Made by a program: the position numbers and the translations under genes. This document shows positions 53,608 to 62,636 of a stretch of 64,000 nt of DNA, piece after piece. Under the pieces are notes generated by a model. It did no database searches and had not been told where the DNA came from. It worked only from the letters and a program-made list of their open reading frames with translations. Source of the DNA: Acidovorax sp. Leaf191 (GTDB lineage Bacteria; Pseudomonadota; Gammaproteobacteria; Burkholderiales; Burkholderiaceae_C); NCBI RefSeq assembly GCF_001424425.1, contig NZ_LMPT01000019.1:368192-432191 (forward strand). Reading direction: 5' to 3'. The number at the start of each line of letters is the position of its first letter. The stretch's first letter is position 1.

Positions 53608-55824
53608 TCAACGCCGACGCGCCGAACGCACCCCCGGCACACCCGACACGATGCCCAGCACCTTGTTCAGCCGCCCCGAGTCGGCGACCTCGACCGTGAA
53701 CGTCATCCAGGCCGTGCCTTTGACCGACTGGGTCTGCACGCCGATCACGTTGGTCTTCTCGCGCGCAAAGACTTCCGAGATGTCACGCAGCAGCCCCTGG
53801 CGGTCTGCGGCTTCCACGGCCACGTCGACGGGGTAGACGGCAGCCTGCGCGGCGGTTTTGGGCACGCCCCACTCCACCTCGATCACCCGCTCCACGCTGC
53901 GCGCCGCCATCTCGCGGAAGTTGCTGCAGTCCGCGCGGTGCACGCTCACGCCGTTTCCGCGGGTGACGAAGCCGCGGATGTCATCCGGCGGCGCGGGCTT
54001 GCAGCATTTGGCCAGCTGCGTCATCAATGAATCGATGCCCACCACCAGCACGCCGCCCTTGGGCGCCGATTCGTTGGTGCGGGTCTTCTTGAGCAGCAGG
54101 TAGTCGTCGGGCTGCCGCACCGGCTCGGGCGGGCGCAGCACGGTCTCTATGTTGCGCAGCGAAAACTCGTCCTTGCCCACCACTTCGAACAATGCGTCGG
54201 CGGACTTGAACCCGAGCTGCGCCGCCAGGTCGTCCAGCCTCATGGCCGTCCTGCCTTCGCGCTGCAGCAGCTTCTCGACCGCTTCCCGGCCGCGGCCGAT
54301 GGTTTCATGCGTGGCCTGCGCGTTGAACCAGGCGCGCACCTTGGCCTTGGCGCGGTGGCTGGTCAGGTAGCCCAGATCGGCGTTGAGCCAGTCGCGCGAC
54401 GGGCGGCCTTCCTTGACGGTGGCAATTTCGACCGTCTGCCCGTTTTGCAGCGGGGTGTTGAGTGGCACCATGGCGCCATCCACACGAGCGCCACGGCAGC
54501 GATGCCCCACGCTGGTGTGCACGGCATAGGCAAAGTCCACGGGGGTCGCGCCCTGCTGCAGTTCCACCACGGCCGCGTCGGGGGTCAGCACGTAGATGCG
54601 GTCTTCGAAGAGGCCGCTGTTGGACTCGGTGGTGCCCGACAGGTCCCGCTCCCAGGCCAGCAACTGGCGCAGCACGGCGATCTTGGCGTCGTACTCGCCT
54701 GTGGCGGACACGCCCGCATAGCCCTTGCTGCCGGCCTCCTTGTAGGCCCAGTGGGCCGCCACGCCGTGCTCGGCATGGTCGTGCATGGCCTGCGTGCGGA
54801 TCTGGATTTCGATGGGCTTGCCGTTGTCGTCGCGCACGATGGTGTGCAGCGACTGGTAGCCGTTGGGCTTGGGTTTGGCGATGTAGTCGTCGAACTCCTC
54901 GACGATGGGCTTGAATTGCTGGTGCACCCAGCTGAGGGCCGCGTAGCAGTCCTTGACCGTGGGCACGACCACGCGCAGCGCGCGGATGTCCAGCACCTGG
55001 TCGAAGTTGAGCGACTTGCCGCGCATCTTCTTGACGATGCTGTAGATGTGCTTGGGGCGGCCCTGCACGCTGGCGCTGATGCTGTGCGCGCGCAGGTCGG
55101 CCTCGACGCGCGAGCGCAACTGCACCATGTAGACCTCGCGCTCGCCGCGTTTCTCGTCGAGCAGGCGGGCGACTTCCTTGTAGGTGTCCGGCTCCAGAAA
55201 CCGGAACGACAGGTCTTCCAGCTCCCACTTGATCTGCCAGATGCCCAGGCGGTTGGCCAGCGGCGCAAACACCTGCAGCGACTCACGCGCCAGGCTGGGC
55301 GGAACGGGCCGCTTGCTGGCGGCATGAAAGCGCAGCGTCTGCAGGCGCGAGGCCAGGCGCAGCATGACCACCCGCAGGTCGCGCGAGAAGGCCAGCAGCA
55401 TCTTGCGCACGTTCTCGGTCTGCAACGCCTGGCCATCCACACGGTCCCCGGCGCGGGCCTGCTGCTGCACCCGCATGAGCTTGGTGGTCTCTACCGCCAG
55501 CGCGGCGAAGTTCTCGCCAAACGCCTTGGAGATCACGTCGTGCGGCTTGGCCAGGTGAATGCAGGCATGCACCAGATAGCTGGCCGCCTGCATGGCTTCG
55601 GAGCCGCCGATGCCTTTGAGGATGGCCGCCACGGCGTCAGCATGGGCCAGCGTGTTCTCCCCCGAATCGAGGGTTTCGCCCGCCATCAACGGCTCGGCAA
55701 AGGCCCGTGCGCGCACCAGCGCATTCACCTGCTCCGGCAGTGTGTGCGCCGTGGCCGCGATGAGCTGAGGAACGGCGTCTGGCTGGGGGGATGCGGTCGC
55801 AGCAGCGGATAGGTTGGTTTTCAT
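53608..55824 (-). CDS. relA: (p)ppGpp synthetase RelA
   Basis: Stringent-response enzyme of 738 aa that makes (p)ppGpp from ATP and GTP/GDP when uncharged tRNA reaches the ribosome. The N-terminal pseudo-hydrolase domain lacks the HD pair (YLVHACIHLAKPHDVISKAF in place of HDxxED), as in RelA proteins. The synthetase domain shows QGRPKHIYSIVKKMRGKSLN, the RelA-type EFDD in EEFDDYIAKPKPNGYQSLHT, and EIQIRTQAMHDHAEHGVAAH. TGS (VLTPDAAVVELQQGATPVDF), helical and C-terminal ACT domains (YPVDVAVEAADRQGLLRDIS) follow. The ATG overlaps the stop of the alpha/beta-hydrolase gene as ATGA. Confidence 0.94.
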   Translation of the reverse strand: MKTNLSAAATASPQPDAVPQLIAATAHTLPEQVNALVRARAFAEPLMAGETLDSGENTLAHADAVAAILKGIGGSEAMQAASYLVHACIHLAKPHDVISKAFGENFAALAVETTKLMRVQQQARAGDRVDGQALQTENVRKMLLAFSRDLRVVMLRLASRLQTLRFHAASKRPVPPSLARESLQVFAPLANRLGIWQIKWELEDLSFRFLEPDTYKEVARLLDEKRGEREVYMVQLRSRVEADLRAHSISASVQGRPKHIYSIVKKMRGKSLNFDQVLDIRALRVVVPTVKDCYAALSWVHQQFKPIVEEFDDYIAKPKPNGYQSLHTIVRDDNGKPIEIQIRTQAMHDHAEHGVAAHWAYKEAGSKGYAGVSATGEYDAKIAVLRQLLAWERDLSGTTESNSGLFEDRIYVLTPDAAVVELQQGATPVDFAYAVHTSVGHRCRGARVDGAMVPLNTPLQNGQTVEIATVKEGRPSRDWLNADLGYLTSHRAKAKVRAWFNAQATHETIGRGREAVEKLLQREGRTAMRLDDLAAQLGFKSADALFEVVGKDEFSLRNIETVLRPPEPVRQPDDYLLLKKTRTNESAPKGGVLVVGIDSLMTQLAKCCKPAPPDDIRGFVTRGNGVSVHRADCSNFREMAARSVERVIEVEWGVPKTAAQAAVYPVDVAVEAADRQGLLRDISEVFAREKTNVIGVQTQSVKGTAWMTFTVEVADSGRLNKVLGIVSGVPGVRSARRR

Positions 55825-56780
55825 TCCGCCGTCGCACCTTCTGCTGCCAGCAAGAAACCCGTGACGGCGGCGACCTGGTCAGCCGCCACCAGCGTGGGCG
55901 CATGCCCCACGCCTTCGAACTCCACCACATGCGCACGGGGACCGCGCTGCGTCATGGCCTGCGCCGTATCGCGGGACAGCAGATCGGACTGGGCTCCACG
56001 CAACAGCAGCGTGCGCGCCGTGATGTGGTCGTACAGGTGCCAGAGCGCCGCTTCGCCCGCAGCCGCCGAGTCTTGCGTCAATGTCTTGAAAGGCACGGCG
56101 ATCTGGGGGTCGTAATGCAGCGTCACGCCACCGTCCGGCAGGGGCCGCACCATCGCCCGCGACAGCTCAAGCCACTGGGCCTCGGTGTGCGGCCCGAAGC
56201 TCGTGGAGATCGCCCACATCGCCTGGGCCGCCTGCTCCACCGATTCAAAGCGGGCCATCTGCCCCAGGTACTGCCCGATGCGCTGCAGCGCCTGCCACTG
56301 AATGACGGGCCCGACATCGTTGAGCACCATGCGGCGCACTGGCACCGGCAAGGGCAGGCCCGGCTGGCCCGCAATGCCCATGCCGATGAGCCCCCCCATG
56401 CTGGTGCCCACCCAATCCAGGGTGCTGATGGGTGCCTGCTGGTGCAGTCGCGCCACCAGCGACAGCATGTCGGCGGCGTATTGGGGAATCTGATAGCCCA
56501 TGGGGTCTGCCAGCCAGTCGCTGCGGCCCCGGCCCACCACGTCGGGGCACACCACGCGCGCATGGCGGGCGAGCTCTGCGGCCAAGGTATCGAAGTCGCG
56601 CCCCTGCCGCGAAAGACCATGCACGCAGACGATCACGTGCGGGTGCGCGGGATCGCCCGTCGCATTCCACTCCCAGTACGCCATGCGATGCTGCTGTGCA
56701 GGGGCAGGCGCTGCGCCTGCTGACACCGGTGCGGCCGCAGGGCCGGGGCACAGTACGTAGTTCAGCGTAGGTTCAATCAT
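55821..56780 (-). CDS. Alpha/beta-fold hydrolase
   Basis: Hydrolase of 319 aa. The oxyanion segment VCVHGLSRQGRDFDTLAAEL, the nucleophile elbow GTSMGG in WVGTSMGGLIGMGI, the acid near LLLRGAQSDLLSRDTA and the catalytic His in FEGVGHAPTL form the expected Ser-Asp-His triad. The first 30 residues are Pro/Ala-rich. It overlaps relA (ATGA) on the same strand, which is an unusual partner for a stringent-response gene; a common promoter upstream of 56780 would drive both. Substrate unknown. Divergent from the 3-hydroxybutyrate dehydrogenase gene across 72 bp. Confidence 0.9.
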   Translation of the reverse strand: MIEPTLNYVLCPGPAAAPVSAGAAPAPAQQHRMAYWEWNATGDPAHPHVIVCVHGLSRQGRDFDTLAAELARHARVVCPDVVGRGRSDWLADPMGYQIPQYAADMLSLVARLHQQAPISTLDWVGTSMGGLIGMGIAGQPGLPLPVPVRRMVLNDVGPVIQWQALQRIGQYLGQMARFESVEQAAQAMWAISTSFGPHTEAQWLELSRAMVRPLPDGGVTLHYDPQIAVPFKTLTQDSAAAGEAALWHLYDHITARTLLLRGAQSDLLSRDTAQAMTQRGPRAHVVEFEGVGHAPTLVAADQVAAVTGFLLAAEGATAE

Positions 56781-56852
56781 GGGGGGCGGAATCCGGGAGC
56801 AGCGCTTGATAATCAGCTGCGTTGCATCGTAATTCATTCGGGAGAGACTCTC

Positions 56853-57635
56853 ATGCTGAAAGGCAAAACCGCCCTCGTCACCGGCTCCACCAGCGGTATC
56901 GGCCTGGGCATCGCCAAGGCCCTGGCCCGCCAGGGCGCCAACATCGTGCTCAACGGTTTCGGCGATGTGGACGGCCCGCGCGCCGAAGTGCTGGCCGCCG
57001 GCGAATCTGCAGGCATCCAGGTGGCCTACCACGGTGCCGACATGAGCCGCGCGGCGGACATCGAAGACATGATGAAGTACAGCGCCTCGCAGTTCGGGCG
57101 GGTGGACATCCTGGTCAACAACGCAGGCATTCAGCACGTGGCCAACGTGGAGGATTTCCCCGTGGAGCGCTGGGACGCGGTGATGGCCATCAACCTCTCC
57201 AGCGCCTTCCACACCTCGCGCCTGGCGCTGCCCGGCATGAAGAGCGCCAACTGGGGCCGCATCATCAATGTGGCTTCGGTTCACGGCCTGGTGGGTTCGG
57301 CACAGAAATCGGCCTACGTGGCCGCCAAGCACGGCATCGTCGGGCTGACGAAGGTCACCGCGCTGGAGAACGCCACGACGGGCGTCACCTGCAACGCCAT
57401 CTGCCCCGGCTGGGTGCTCACCCCGCTGGTGCAAAAGCAGGTGGACGCCAAGGCGCAGGAGCACGGCCTGTCGAACGAAGACGCCAAGAAGCTGCTGCTG
57501 GGCGAAAAAGAGCCCTCGATGCAGTTCACCACCCCCGAGGAGCTGGGCGAACTGGCGGTGTTCTTCTGCTCCCCCGCCGCGAACAACGTACGTGGTGTGG
57601 CCTGGAACATGGACGGCGGCTGGGCCGCGCAGTAA
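56853..57635 (+). CDS. bdhA: 3-hydroxybutyrate dehydrogenase
   Basis: Short-chain dehydrogenase of 260 aa that oxidises (R)-3-hydroxybutyrate to acetoacetate during PHB breakdown. NAD motif TGSTSGIGLGIAKALA, NNAG in ILVNNAGIQHVANVEDFPVE, catalytic Ser in INVASVHGLVGS, and Tyr-x3-Lys in SAYVAAKHG are present, with the substrate-loop features CPGWVLTPLVQKQ and the C-terminal VRGVAWNMDGGWAAQ typical of this dehydrogenase. GGGAGAG lies 7 nt before the ATG. With phaR it supports PHB metabolism. Confidence 0.94.
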   Translation: MLKGKTALVTGSTSGIGLGIAKALARQGANIVLNGFGDVDGPRAEVLAAGESAGIQVAYHGADMSRAADIEDMMKYSASQFGRVDILVNNAGIQHVANVEDFPVERWDAVMAINLSSAFHTSRLALPGMKSANWGRIINVASVHGLVGSAQKSAYVAAKHGIVGLTKVTALENATTGVTCNAICPGWVLTPLVQKQVDAKAQEHGLSNEDAKKLLLGEKEPSMQFTTPEELGELAVFFCSPAANNVRGVAWNMDGGWAAQ

Positions 57636-57677
57636 ACCCGGCAGGCCTGCGGGTCGGGCGCCGTGGCGCCGTCCCGG

Positions 57678-57712
57678 AAAAAAAGCGCCAGCCAAGATGG
57701 CCGGCGCTTTTT
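57678..57712. terminator. Terminator after 3-hydroxybutyrate dehydrogenase
   Basis: AAAAAGCGCC-A-GCC and GGC-C-GGCGCTTTTT form a long stem with one mismatch, followed by TTTTTCC on the plus strand. Also works for the convergent SIMPL gene. Confidence 0.9.
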
Positions 57713-57771
57713 CCTTGTTCCATTTGGCTTCACCCCCTCGCGCCTTCAACGCCTGGTGGCGGGCCGTTCCA

Positions 57772-58488
57772 TCAACGCATCTGCACGGAGCCGGACACGT
57801 TCACGATGACCTGGGCCTTGCCGGCTTCCACCGGTACCGCGGAATCCGAGAACGAACCCATCTTGGCCTCGGCAGCCATCATGCGGGGGCGAGGACCAGG
57901 CATCGACTCATTGCTGTTGACCGCCACTTCGCGCAGGCTGTAGTTGCTGAAACCAAAGCCCTTGGCCAGTTCTGCCGCACGCGCCTTGAACTGCTCGATG
58001 GCTTGAGTCTGGGCCTCGCCCTCGACCTTGGCACGCGCCTCGCGCGACAAGCCGAAGGCCACCTGGCTGATGGACATTGTCTGGATCTTGCCGGCAGTGG
58101 TGGTGATGCGCGAGAAGTCACGCCCTTCCAGCACCAGCTCCGCCCGGCCCTGCCAGCCATTGATCTTGCCGTCCTTGCCATAACGCGGGTACAGGCCGAA
58201 CGGGCCCGTGCGCACATCCAGCTGGCCGGGCTGCGCATTGCGCTTGGCTTCGGTCAGGGCCGTGTCAAGCGCCTGCTTGAGCTGGGTCTGCACTGTGGCT
58301 GCGTCGGCTGCCTCCTTGCTGGTGGCGAGGTTGAGCACCAGCAGGTCCTGCTGCACTTCGACCGTGCCTGTGGCCGACAACTGCACCACATTGCGCGGCT
58401 CGGGTACGGGCGCAGCGGTTTGGGCAAAAGAGGCTCCAGCGCAAGCCAGCAAAGCGCTGGCAGCTATCATTTTGGTAGTTTTTTTCAC
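57772..58488 (-). CDS. SIMPL (DUF541) domain periplasmic protein
   Basis: Secreted protein of 238 aa. The GTG start at 58488 has AAGGA about 10 nt upstream and gives a basic start (VKKTTKMIAASALLACAGAS, cleavage near SFAQ). The mature part has the SIMPL pattern: VVQLSATGTVEVQQDLLVLN, then TQLKQALDTALTEAKR, QGRAELVLEGRDFSRITTTA, and the C-terminal AGKAQVIVNVSGSVQM. Function of the family is unclear (linked to oxidative stress in some). The signal-peptide DNA (58446-58480) is a copy of the interspersed palindrome, so the repeat has supplied part of a coding sequence. Confidence 0.85.
   Translation of the reverse strand: MKKTTKMIAASALLACAGASFAQTAAPVPEPRNVVQLSATGTVEVQQDLLVLNLATSKEAADAATVQTQLKQALDTALTEAKRNAQPGQLDVRTGPFGLYPRYGKDGKINGWQGRAELVLEGRDFSRITTTAGKIQTMSISQVAFGLSREARAKVEGEAQTQAIEQFKARAAELAKGFGFSNYSLREVAVNSNESMPGPRPRMMAAEAKMGSFSDSAVPVEAGKAQVIVNVSGSVQMR
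58446..58480 (-). repeat. Interspersed palindrome encoding a signal peptide
   Basis: AAGCGCTGGCAGCTAT at 58452-58467 is identical in all 16 bases to 48565-48580. On the minus strand it reads ATGATAGCTGCCAGCGCTTT and encodes MIAASAL of the SIMPL signal peptide. Confidence 0.8.
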
Positions 58489-58705
58489 GGTCTGAATGTC
58501 CTTCAAGGCAAAACACAGCCTCCATGCGGGCATGTGCGGGCTTCACCATAACCGCACGGGATGGCAGCACGTTTGAACCACGGCGCACCAGCGTGCGAAG
58601 CTGGGCAAAACTTGTAACAGTTGGTCAAACCACCCCCCAAAACCCGAACTTCGGCGTTCCAAGTGGTCAGAATCGGCTCTGTTACAAATTGGACTTGAGA
58701 TCTAC

Positions 58706-59437
58706 ATGGCCACAACAACCAATCGCACCGACAAAGTTCTCGTGGTGGACGACGACGCCCGTATCCGTGATCTGCTGCGCCGCTATCTGACGCAGGAAGG
58801 CTTCGAGGTCATGGTCGCTGAAGACGGCAAGGCCCTGAACCGCCTGCTGCTGCGCGAGACGGTGGACATCATCGTGCTCGACCTGATGATGCCGGGCGAA
58901 GATGGCTTGTCGATCTGCCGCCGACTGCGCGCCGCCAATGACCGCACCCCCATCATCATGCTCACCGCCAAGGGCGAGGACGTGGACCGCATCGTCGGCC
59001 TGGAAGTGGGCGCCGACGACTACCTGGGCAAGCCTTTCAACCCCCGCGAACTCCTCGCCCGCATCCATGCCGTGCTGCGCCGCCGCCCCGCGCAGGAAGC
59101 CCCCGGTGCCCCGTCGGGCGACAACGAGGTCGTCACCTTCGGCCCATTCACCTTCGACCTGGGCACGCGCGCCCTGCAGCGCAATGGTGAAGAACTGCCG
59201 CTGACCACCGGCGAATTCGCAATGCTCAAGGCGCTGGTGCGCCACCCGCGCCAGCCGCTGTCCCGCGAAAAGCTGGCCCTGCTGGCCCGCGGCCGCGAGT
59301 TCGAGCCCTTCGACCGCAGCCTGGACGTGCAGGTTTCGCGCCTGCGCAAGCTGGTCGAGGTCGATGCGGCCGCGCCGCGCTACATCCAGACGGTGTGGGG
59401 CGTGGGCTACGTGTTCGTGCCGGACGGAACCAGCTGA
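58706..59437 (+). CDS. ompR: OmpR-family response regulator
   Basis: Response regulator of 243 aa. Receiver domain residues 9-125 with acidic pocket VVDDDARI, phosphorylated Asp59 in IIVLDLMMPGEDG, Thr in IIMLTAKGED and Lys109 in YLGKPFNPREL. The C-terminal winged helix (LPLTTGEFAMLKALVRHPRQ; FDRSLDVQVSRLRKLVE; IQTVWGVGYVFVPDG) matches OmpR-type regulators. The similarity to OmpR proper includes the osmoregulator-like FEVMVAEDGKALNRLL region. It is followed by its kinase 10 nt later, so this is a standard EnvZ-OmpR pair. Confidence 0.95.
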   Translation: MATTTNRTDKVLVVDDDARIRDLLRRYLTQEGFEVMVAEDGKALNRLLLRETVDIIVLDLMMPGEDGLSICRRLRAANDRTPIIMLTAKGEDVDRIVGLEVGADDYLGKPFNPRELLARIHAVLRRRPAQEAPGAPSGDNEVVTFGPFTFDLGTRALQRNGEELPLTTGEFAMLKALVRHPRQPLSREKLALLARGREFEPFDRSLDVQVSRLRKLVEVDAAAPRYIQTVWGVGYVFVPDGTS

Positions 59438-59447
59438 GCCCCTCTTC

Positions 59448-60977
59448 ATGCGAAAGAATGACGGCAAGCCGAGACCCCCTTTCCGGCAATCCGTGACCGC
59501 CCCGCCCGACGCCACCAGCCCCGCGCCGCTCGAAGCCCTGCGCCTTGCGCGGGAGCAGCGCGCGCGCGTGGGGCTCAACCTTTTCTGGCGCACGTTCTTC
59601 CTGCTGGCCTTGCTGCTGGTGGGCAGTATCCTGGCCTGGCTGCAGACGCTGCGGGCGCTGGAGTTCGAGCCGCGCACGCTGCACACCGCGCAGCAGATCG
59701 CATCGCTGGTCAACCTGAGCCGCGCGGCACTGGTGCACTCGGATGCGATTGCACGTGTCTCGCTGATCAAGACCATGGCGGACCAGGAAGGTGTGCGCAT
59801 CCTCCCGCGTGAGCCCAAGGACAAGTTCGAGCTGCTCGAAGGCACGGCCCTGGGCAACCGCCTCACCGACGAGCTCACCCAGCGCCTGGGGCCCGACACC
59901 ATCGTGGCCCAGAACGTGAACGGCGAGACCGGCCTGTGGGTGGGTTTTAACATCAACGGCGACCCCAACTGGCTGCTGATGGACCGCTCGCGGTTCAGCC
60001 CGGCTGGCGGCCGCACCTGGCTGATCTGGCTCATCACCGCGGGCGCCCTGTCGCTGGCGGGTGCTGCGGCCATCGCGCGGCTGATCAACCGGCCGCTCAA
60101 GCAGCTGTCGTACGCTGCCAACCGCGTCAAGGACGGCGACTTCGCAGCCAGCCACCTGGATGAAGAGGTGGTGACCAGCGAGATCCGCGAGGTCAACATC
60201 GGCTTCAACCGCATGGCGCAAAAGCTGGCCAAGCTGGAGCAGGACCGCGCGGTGATGCTGGCCGGCATCTCGCACGACCTGCGCACGCCCCTGGCGCGCC
60301 TGCGGCTCGAAACCGAGATGAGCGTGAACGATGAGGTCGCCCGCGAGCACATGGTGGCGGACATCGTGCAGCTCGACGCCACCATCGACAAGTTCCTGGA
60401 TTACGCGCGCCCTGACCACGTCACGCTCACTCCAGTGAACCTTCATGCCGTGGTGTCGTCGTGCGTCTACGCCGTGCAGGACCACCGCGAGCTGCAGATC
60501 ACGATGTCGGTCCCCGAGGACCTGAACGTGCTGGCCGACGAGGTGGAACTGGCGCGCGTGATCTCCAACCTGCTGGAAAACGCGCGGCGCTACGGCAAGG
60601 CGGAGGACACCGGCATCACCAACGTGGACATCGCCGCCAAGGGGCGCGAGAACTGGGTGCTGGTCAAGCTGCGCGACCACGGCCCGGGTGTGCCGCCCGA
60701 GCAGTTGTCCAACCTGACCAAGCCCTTCTTCCGCGGCGACTCGGCGCGCACCGCAGCGGCGGGCGCGGGCCTGGGCCTGTCCATCGTGGACAAGACCGTG
60801 CAGCGCATGGGCGGCATCTTCGCGCTGGCCAACTCCAGCACGGGCGGCCTGGTGGCGCACCTGCAGCTGCAGCGCGCCACAGGGCTGCCGGATGGCGCCG
60901 ACCCCAAGCAGCGGCTGCAACGCCCGTCCGTCAAGCGCCAGTTGCCCCGGCGCCGCGCCGAAGACCGGACGGCCTGA
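59448..60977 (+). CDS. envZ: EnvZ-type sensor histidine kinase
   Basis: Membrane sensor of 509 aa. TM1 is about residues 46-66 (FWRTFFLLALLLVGSILAWL), a periplasmic domain of about 120 aa follows, and TM2 is about 190-212. The HAMP linker precedes the H-box MLAGISHDLRTPLARLRLET with the phosphorylated His276. The ATPase has N-box SNLLENARRYG, G1 KLRDHGPGVPP, F-box TKPFFRGDSAR and G2 GAGLGLSIVD. The start at 59448 lies 10 nt after the ompR stop. A strong bidirectional terminator lies downstream. Confidence 0.94.
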   Translation: MRKNDGKPRPPFRQSVTAPPDATSPAPLEALRLAREQRARVGLNLFWRTFFLLALLLVGSILAWLQTLRALEFEPRTLHTAQQIASLVNLSRAALVHSDAIARVSLIKTMADQEGVRILPREPKDKFELLEGTALGNRLTDELTQRLGPDTIVAQNVNGETGLWVGFNINGDPNWLLMDRSRFSPAGGRTWLIWLITAGALSLAGAAAIARLINRPLKQLSYAANRVKDGDFAASHLDEEVVTSEIREVNIGFNRMAQKLAKLEQDRAVMLAGISHDLRTPLARLRLETEMSVNDEVAREHMVADIVQLDATIDKFLDYARPDHVTLTPVNLHAVVSSCVYAVQDHRELQITMSVPEDLNVLADEVELARVISNLLENARRYGKAEDTGITNVDIAAKGRENWVLVKLRDHGPGVPPEQLSNLTKPFFRGDSARTAAAGAGLGLSIVDKTVQRMGGIFALANSSTGGLVAHLQLQRATGLPDGADPKQRLQRPSVKRQLPRRRAEDRTA

Positions 60978-60997
60978 GCCGCCCTCTTTCCCCAATG

Positions 60998-61030
60998 CAA
61001 AAAGCCCCGGACTTCGGGGCTTTTTGCTTT
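60998..61030. terminator. Bidirectional terminator between envZ and gudD
   Basis: GCAAAAAGCCCCG (60998-61010) and CGGGGCTTTTTGC (61016-61028) form a perfect 13-bp stem with a 5-nt loop, with T- and A-runs on both sides. Confidence 0.95.
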
Positions 61031-61125
61031 GTGCCGTTCCGCACCTGGGCTGAGGTGGCTCTTTACACCTTGCTCAATGCCCGTAGTGCGACACAACGGG
61101 GTGACGACGCACCAGCGTCTACCGT

Positions 61126-62478
61126 TCAACGCACCATGCACGGCGATTTGTTGTTGAACTTCCAGCCCGGAATCAGGTACTGCATGGCGATCGCATCGTC
61201 GCGCGCGCCCAGGCCGTGCTCCAGATACAGGCGGTGGGCCCGCTCGACCTCGTCCATGTCCAGCTCCACGCCCAAGCCGGGCTTTTTGGGGAGCTGGATG
61301 AAGCCGTCCTTGATCTGGAACGGCTCCTTGGTCAGGCGTTCGCCGTCCTGCCAGATCCAGTGCGTGTCGATGGCCGTCACGCGGCCGGGGGCGGCGGCGC
61401 CCACGTGGGTGAACATGGCCAACGAGACATCGAAGTGGTTGTTGGAATGCGAGCCCCAGGTCAGGCCGAAGGCCTGGCACATCTGCGCCACGCGCACCGA
61501 CCCGGCCATGGTCCAGAAATGCGGGTCGGCCAGGGGGATGTCCACCGACTGCAGGGCCAGGCTGTGGGCCATCTCGCGCCAGTCGGTGGCCACCATGTTG
61601 GTGGCGGTGGGCAGGCCCGTGGCGCGGCGAAACTCGGCCATCACCTCGCGGCCCGAGAACACGCCTTCGGCGCCGCAGGGGTCCTCGGCATAGGCCATCA
61701 CGCCGTGCAGGTCGCGCGTGATGCGGATGGCGTCCTTCAGCAGCCAGCCGCCATTGGGGTCCAACGTCACCCGCGCCTCCGGAAAGCGATCGTGCAGCGC
61801 GCGGATGGCCTCAACCTCTTCCTCGCCGCGCAGCACGCCACCCTTGAGCTTGAAGTCGGCAAAGCCGTAGCGCTCGTACGCGGCCTCGGCCAGGCGCACG
61901 ATGCCGTCGGCCGTCATGGCCTTCTCGTTGCGCAGGCGGAACCAGTCGTTGTCGGCACCAGGCTCGGTGCGGTAGGCCAGGTCGGTCTTTTGGCGGTCCC
62001 CCACGTAGAACAGGTAGCCCAGCATCTGCACCGATTCGCGCTGCACGCCATCGCCCAACAGCGCGGCCACGGGCACGTTCAGGTGCTGGCCCAGCAGGTC
62101 CAGAAAGGCTGATTCCACGGCGGTGACCGCGTGGATGGTGATGCGCAGGTCAAACGTCTGCAACCCGCGCCCGCCTGCATCGCGGTCGGCAAACTGTGCG
62201 CGCATGGCGTTGAGCACGGCGTTGTGGTGCCCGATGGGGCGGCCCACGATCAGCGGCCGTGCATCCTCGATGGTCTGGCGAATCTTCTCGCCGCCGGGCA
62301 CCTCGCCCACACCGGTGTTGCCCGCGCTGTCACGCAGGATGATCAGGTTGCGCGTGAAGAACGGGCCGTGCGCGCCGCTCAGGTTCATGAGCATGCTGTC
62401 GTGGCCCGCCACCGGCACCACGCGCAGCTCGGTGACGACGGGGGTGCTGGCGGCAGAAGGGTTGGAAGAGGTGGTCAT
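61126..62478 (-). CDS. gudD: Glucarate dehydratase
   Basis: Enolase-superfamily enzyme of 450 aa (E. coli GudD has 446) that dehydrates D-glucarate to 5-keto-4-deoxyglucarate. The N-terminal capping part starts [20 protein letters not shown], a GudD signature. The KxK base pair lies in [20 protein letters not shown], the metal ligands in [22 protein letters not shown] and the [11 protein letters not shown] segment, and the catalytic His in [20 protein letters not shown]. The ATG at 62478 gives a sensible start. It is followed downstream by nothing on its strand before the terminator, and upstream by the Bug gene and kdgD of the same pathway. Confidence 0.95.
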   Translation of the reverse strand: MTTSSNPSAASTPVVTELRVVPVAGHDSMLMNLSGAHGPFFTRNLIILRDSAGNTGVGEVPGGEKIRQTIEDARPLIVGRPIGHHNAVLNAMRAQFADRDAGGRGLQTFDLRITIHAVTAVESAFLDLLGQHLNVPVAALLGDGVQRESVQMLGYLFYVGDRQKTDLAYRTEPGADNDWFRLRNEKAMTADGIVRLAEAAYERYGFADFKLKGGVLRGEEEVEAIRALHDRFPEARVTLDPNGGWLLKDAIRITRDLHGVMAYAEDPCGAEGVFSGREVMAEFRRATGLPTATNMVATDWREMAHSLALQSVDIPLADPHFWTMAGSVRVAQMCQAFGLTWGSHSNNHFDVSLAMFTHVGAAAPGRVTAIDTHWIWQDGERLTKEPFQIKDGFIQLPKKPGLGVELDMDEVERAHRLYLEHGLGARDDAIAMQYLIPGWKFNNKSPCMVR

Positions 62479-62636
62479 GGTGTTCTGGAATATGGGGGGA
62501 GCGCCCCCCGGGTCTTTCGTGTCAAAGCGGCTCACAAACCTCGGCGAAGCGGTTCTGGCCAGGCGCTACGTCGCATGCAGTGCGAGGAGCACGACAAGAC
62601 GGAGCAACAACGCCACAAGAGGTTTTTGAGTCGCTC

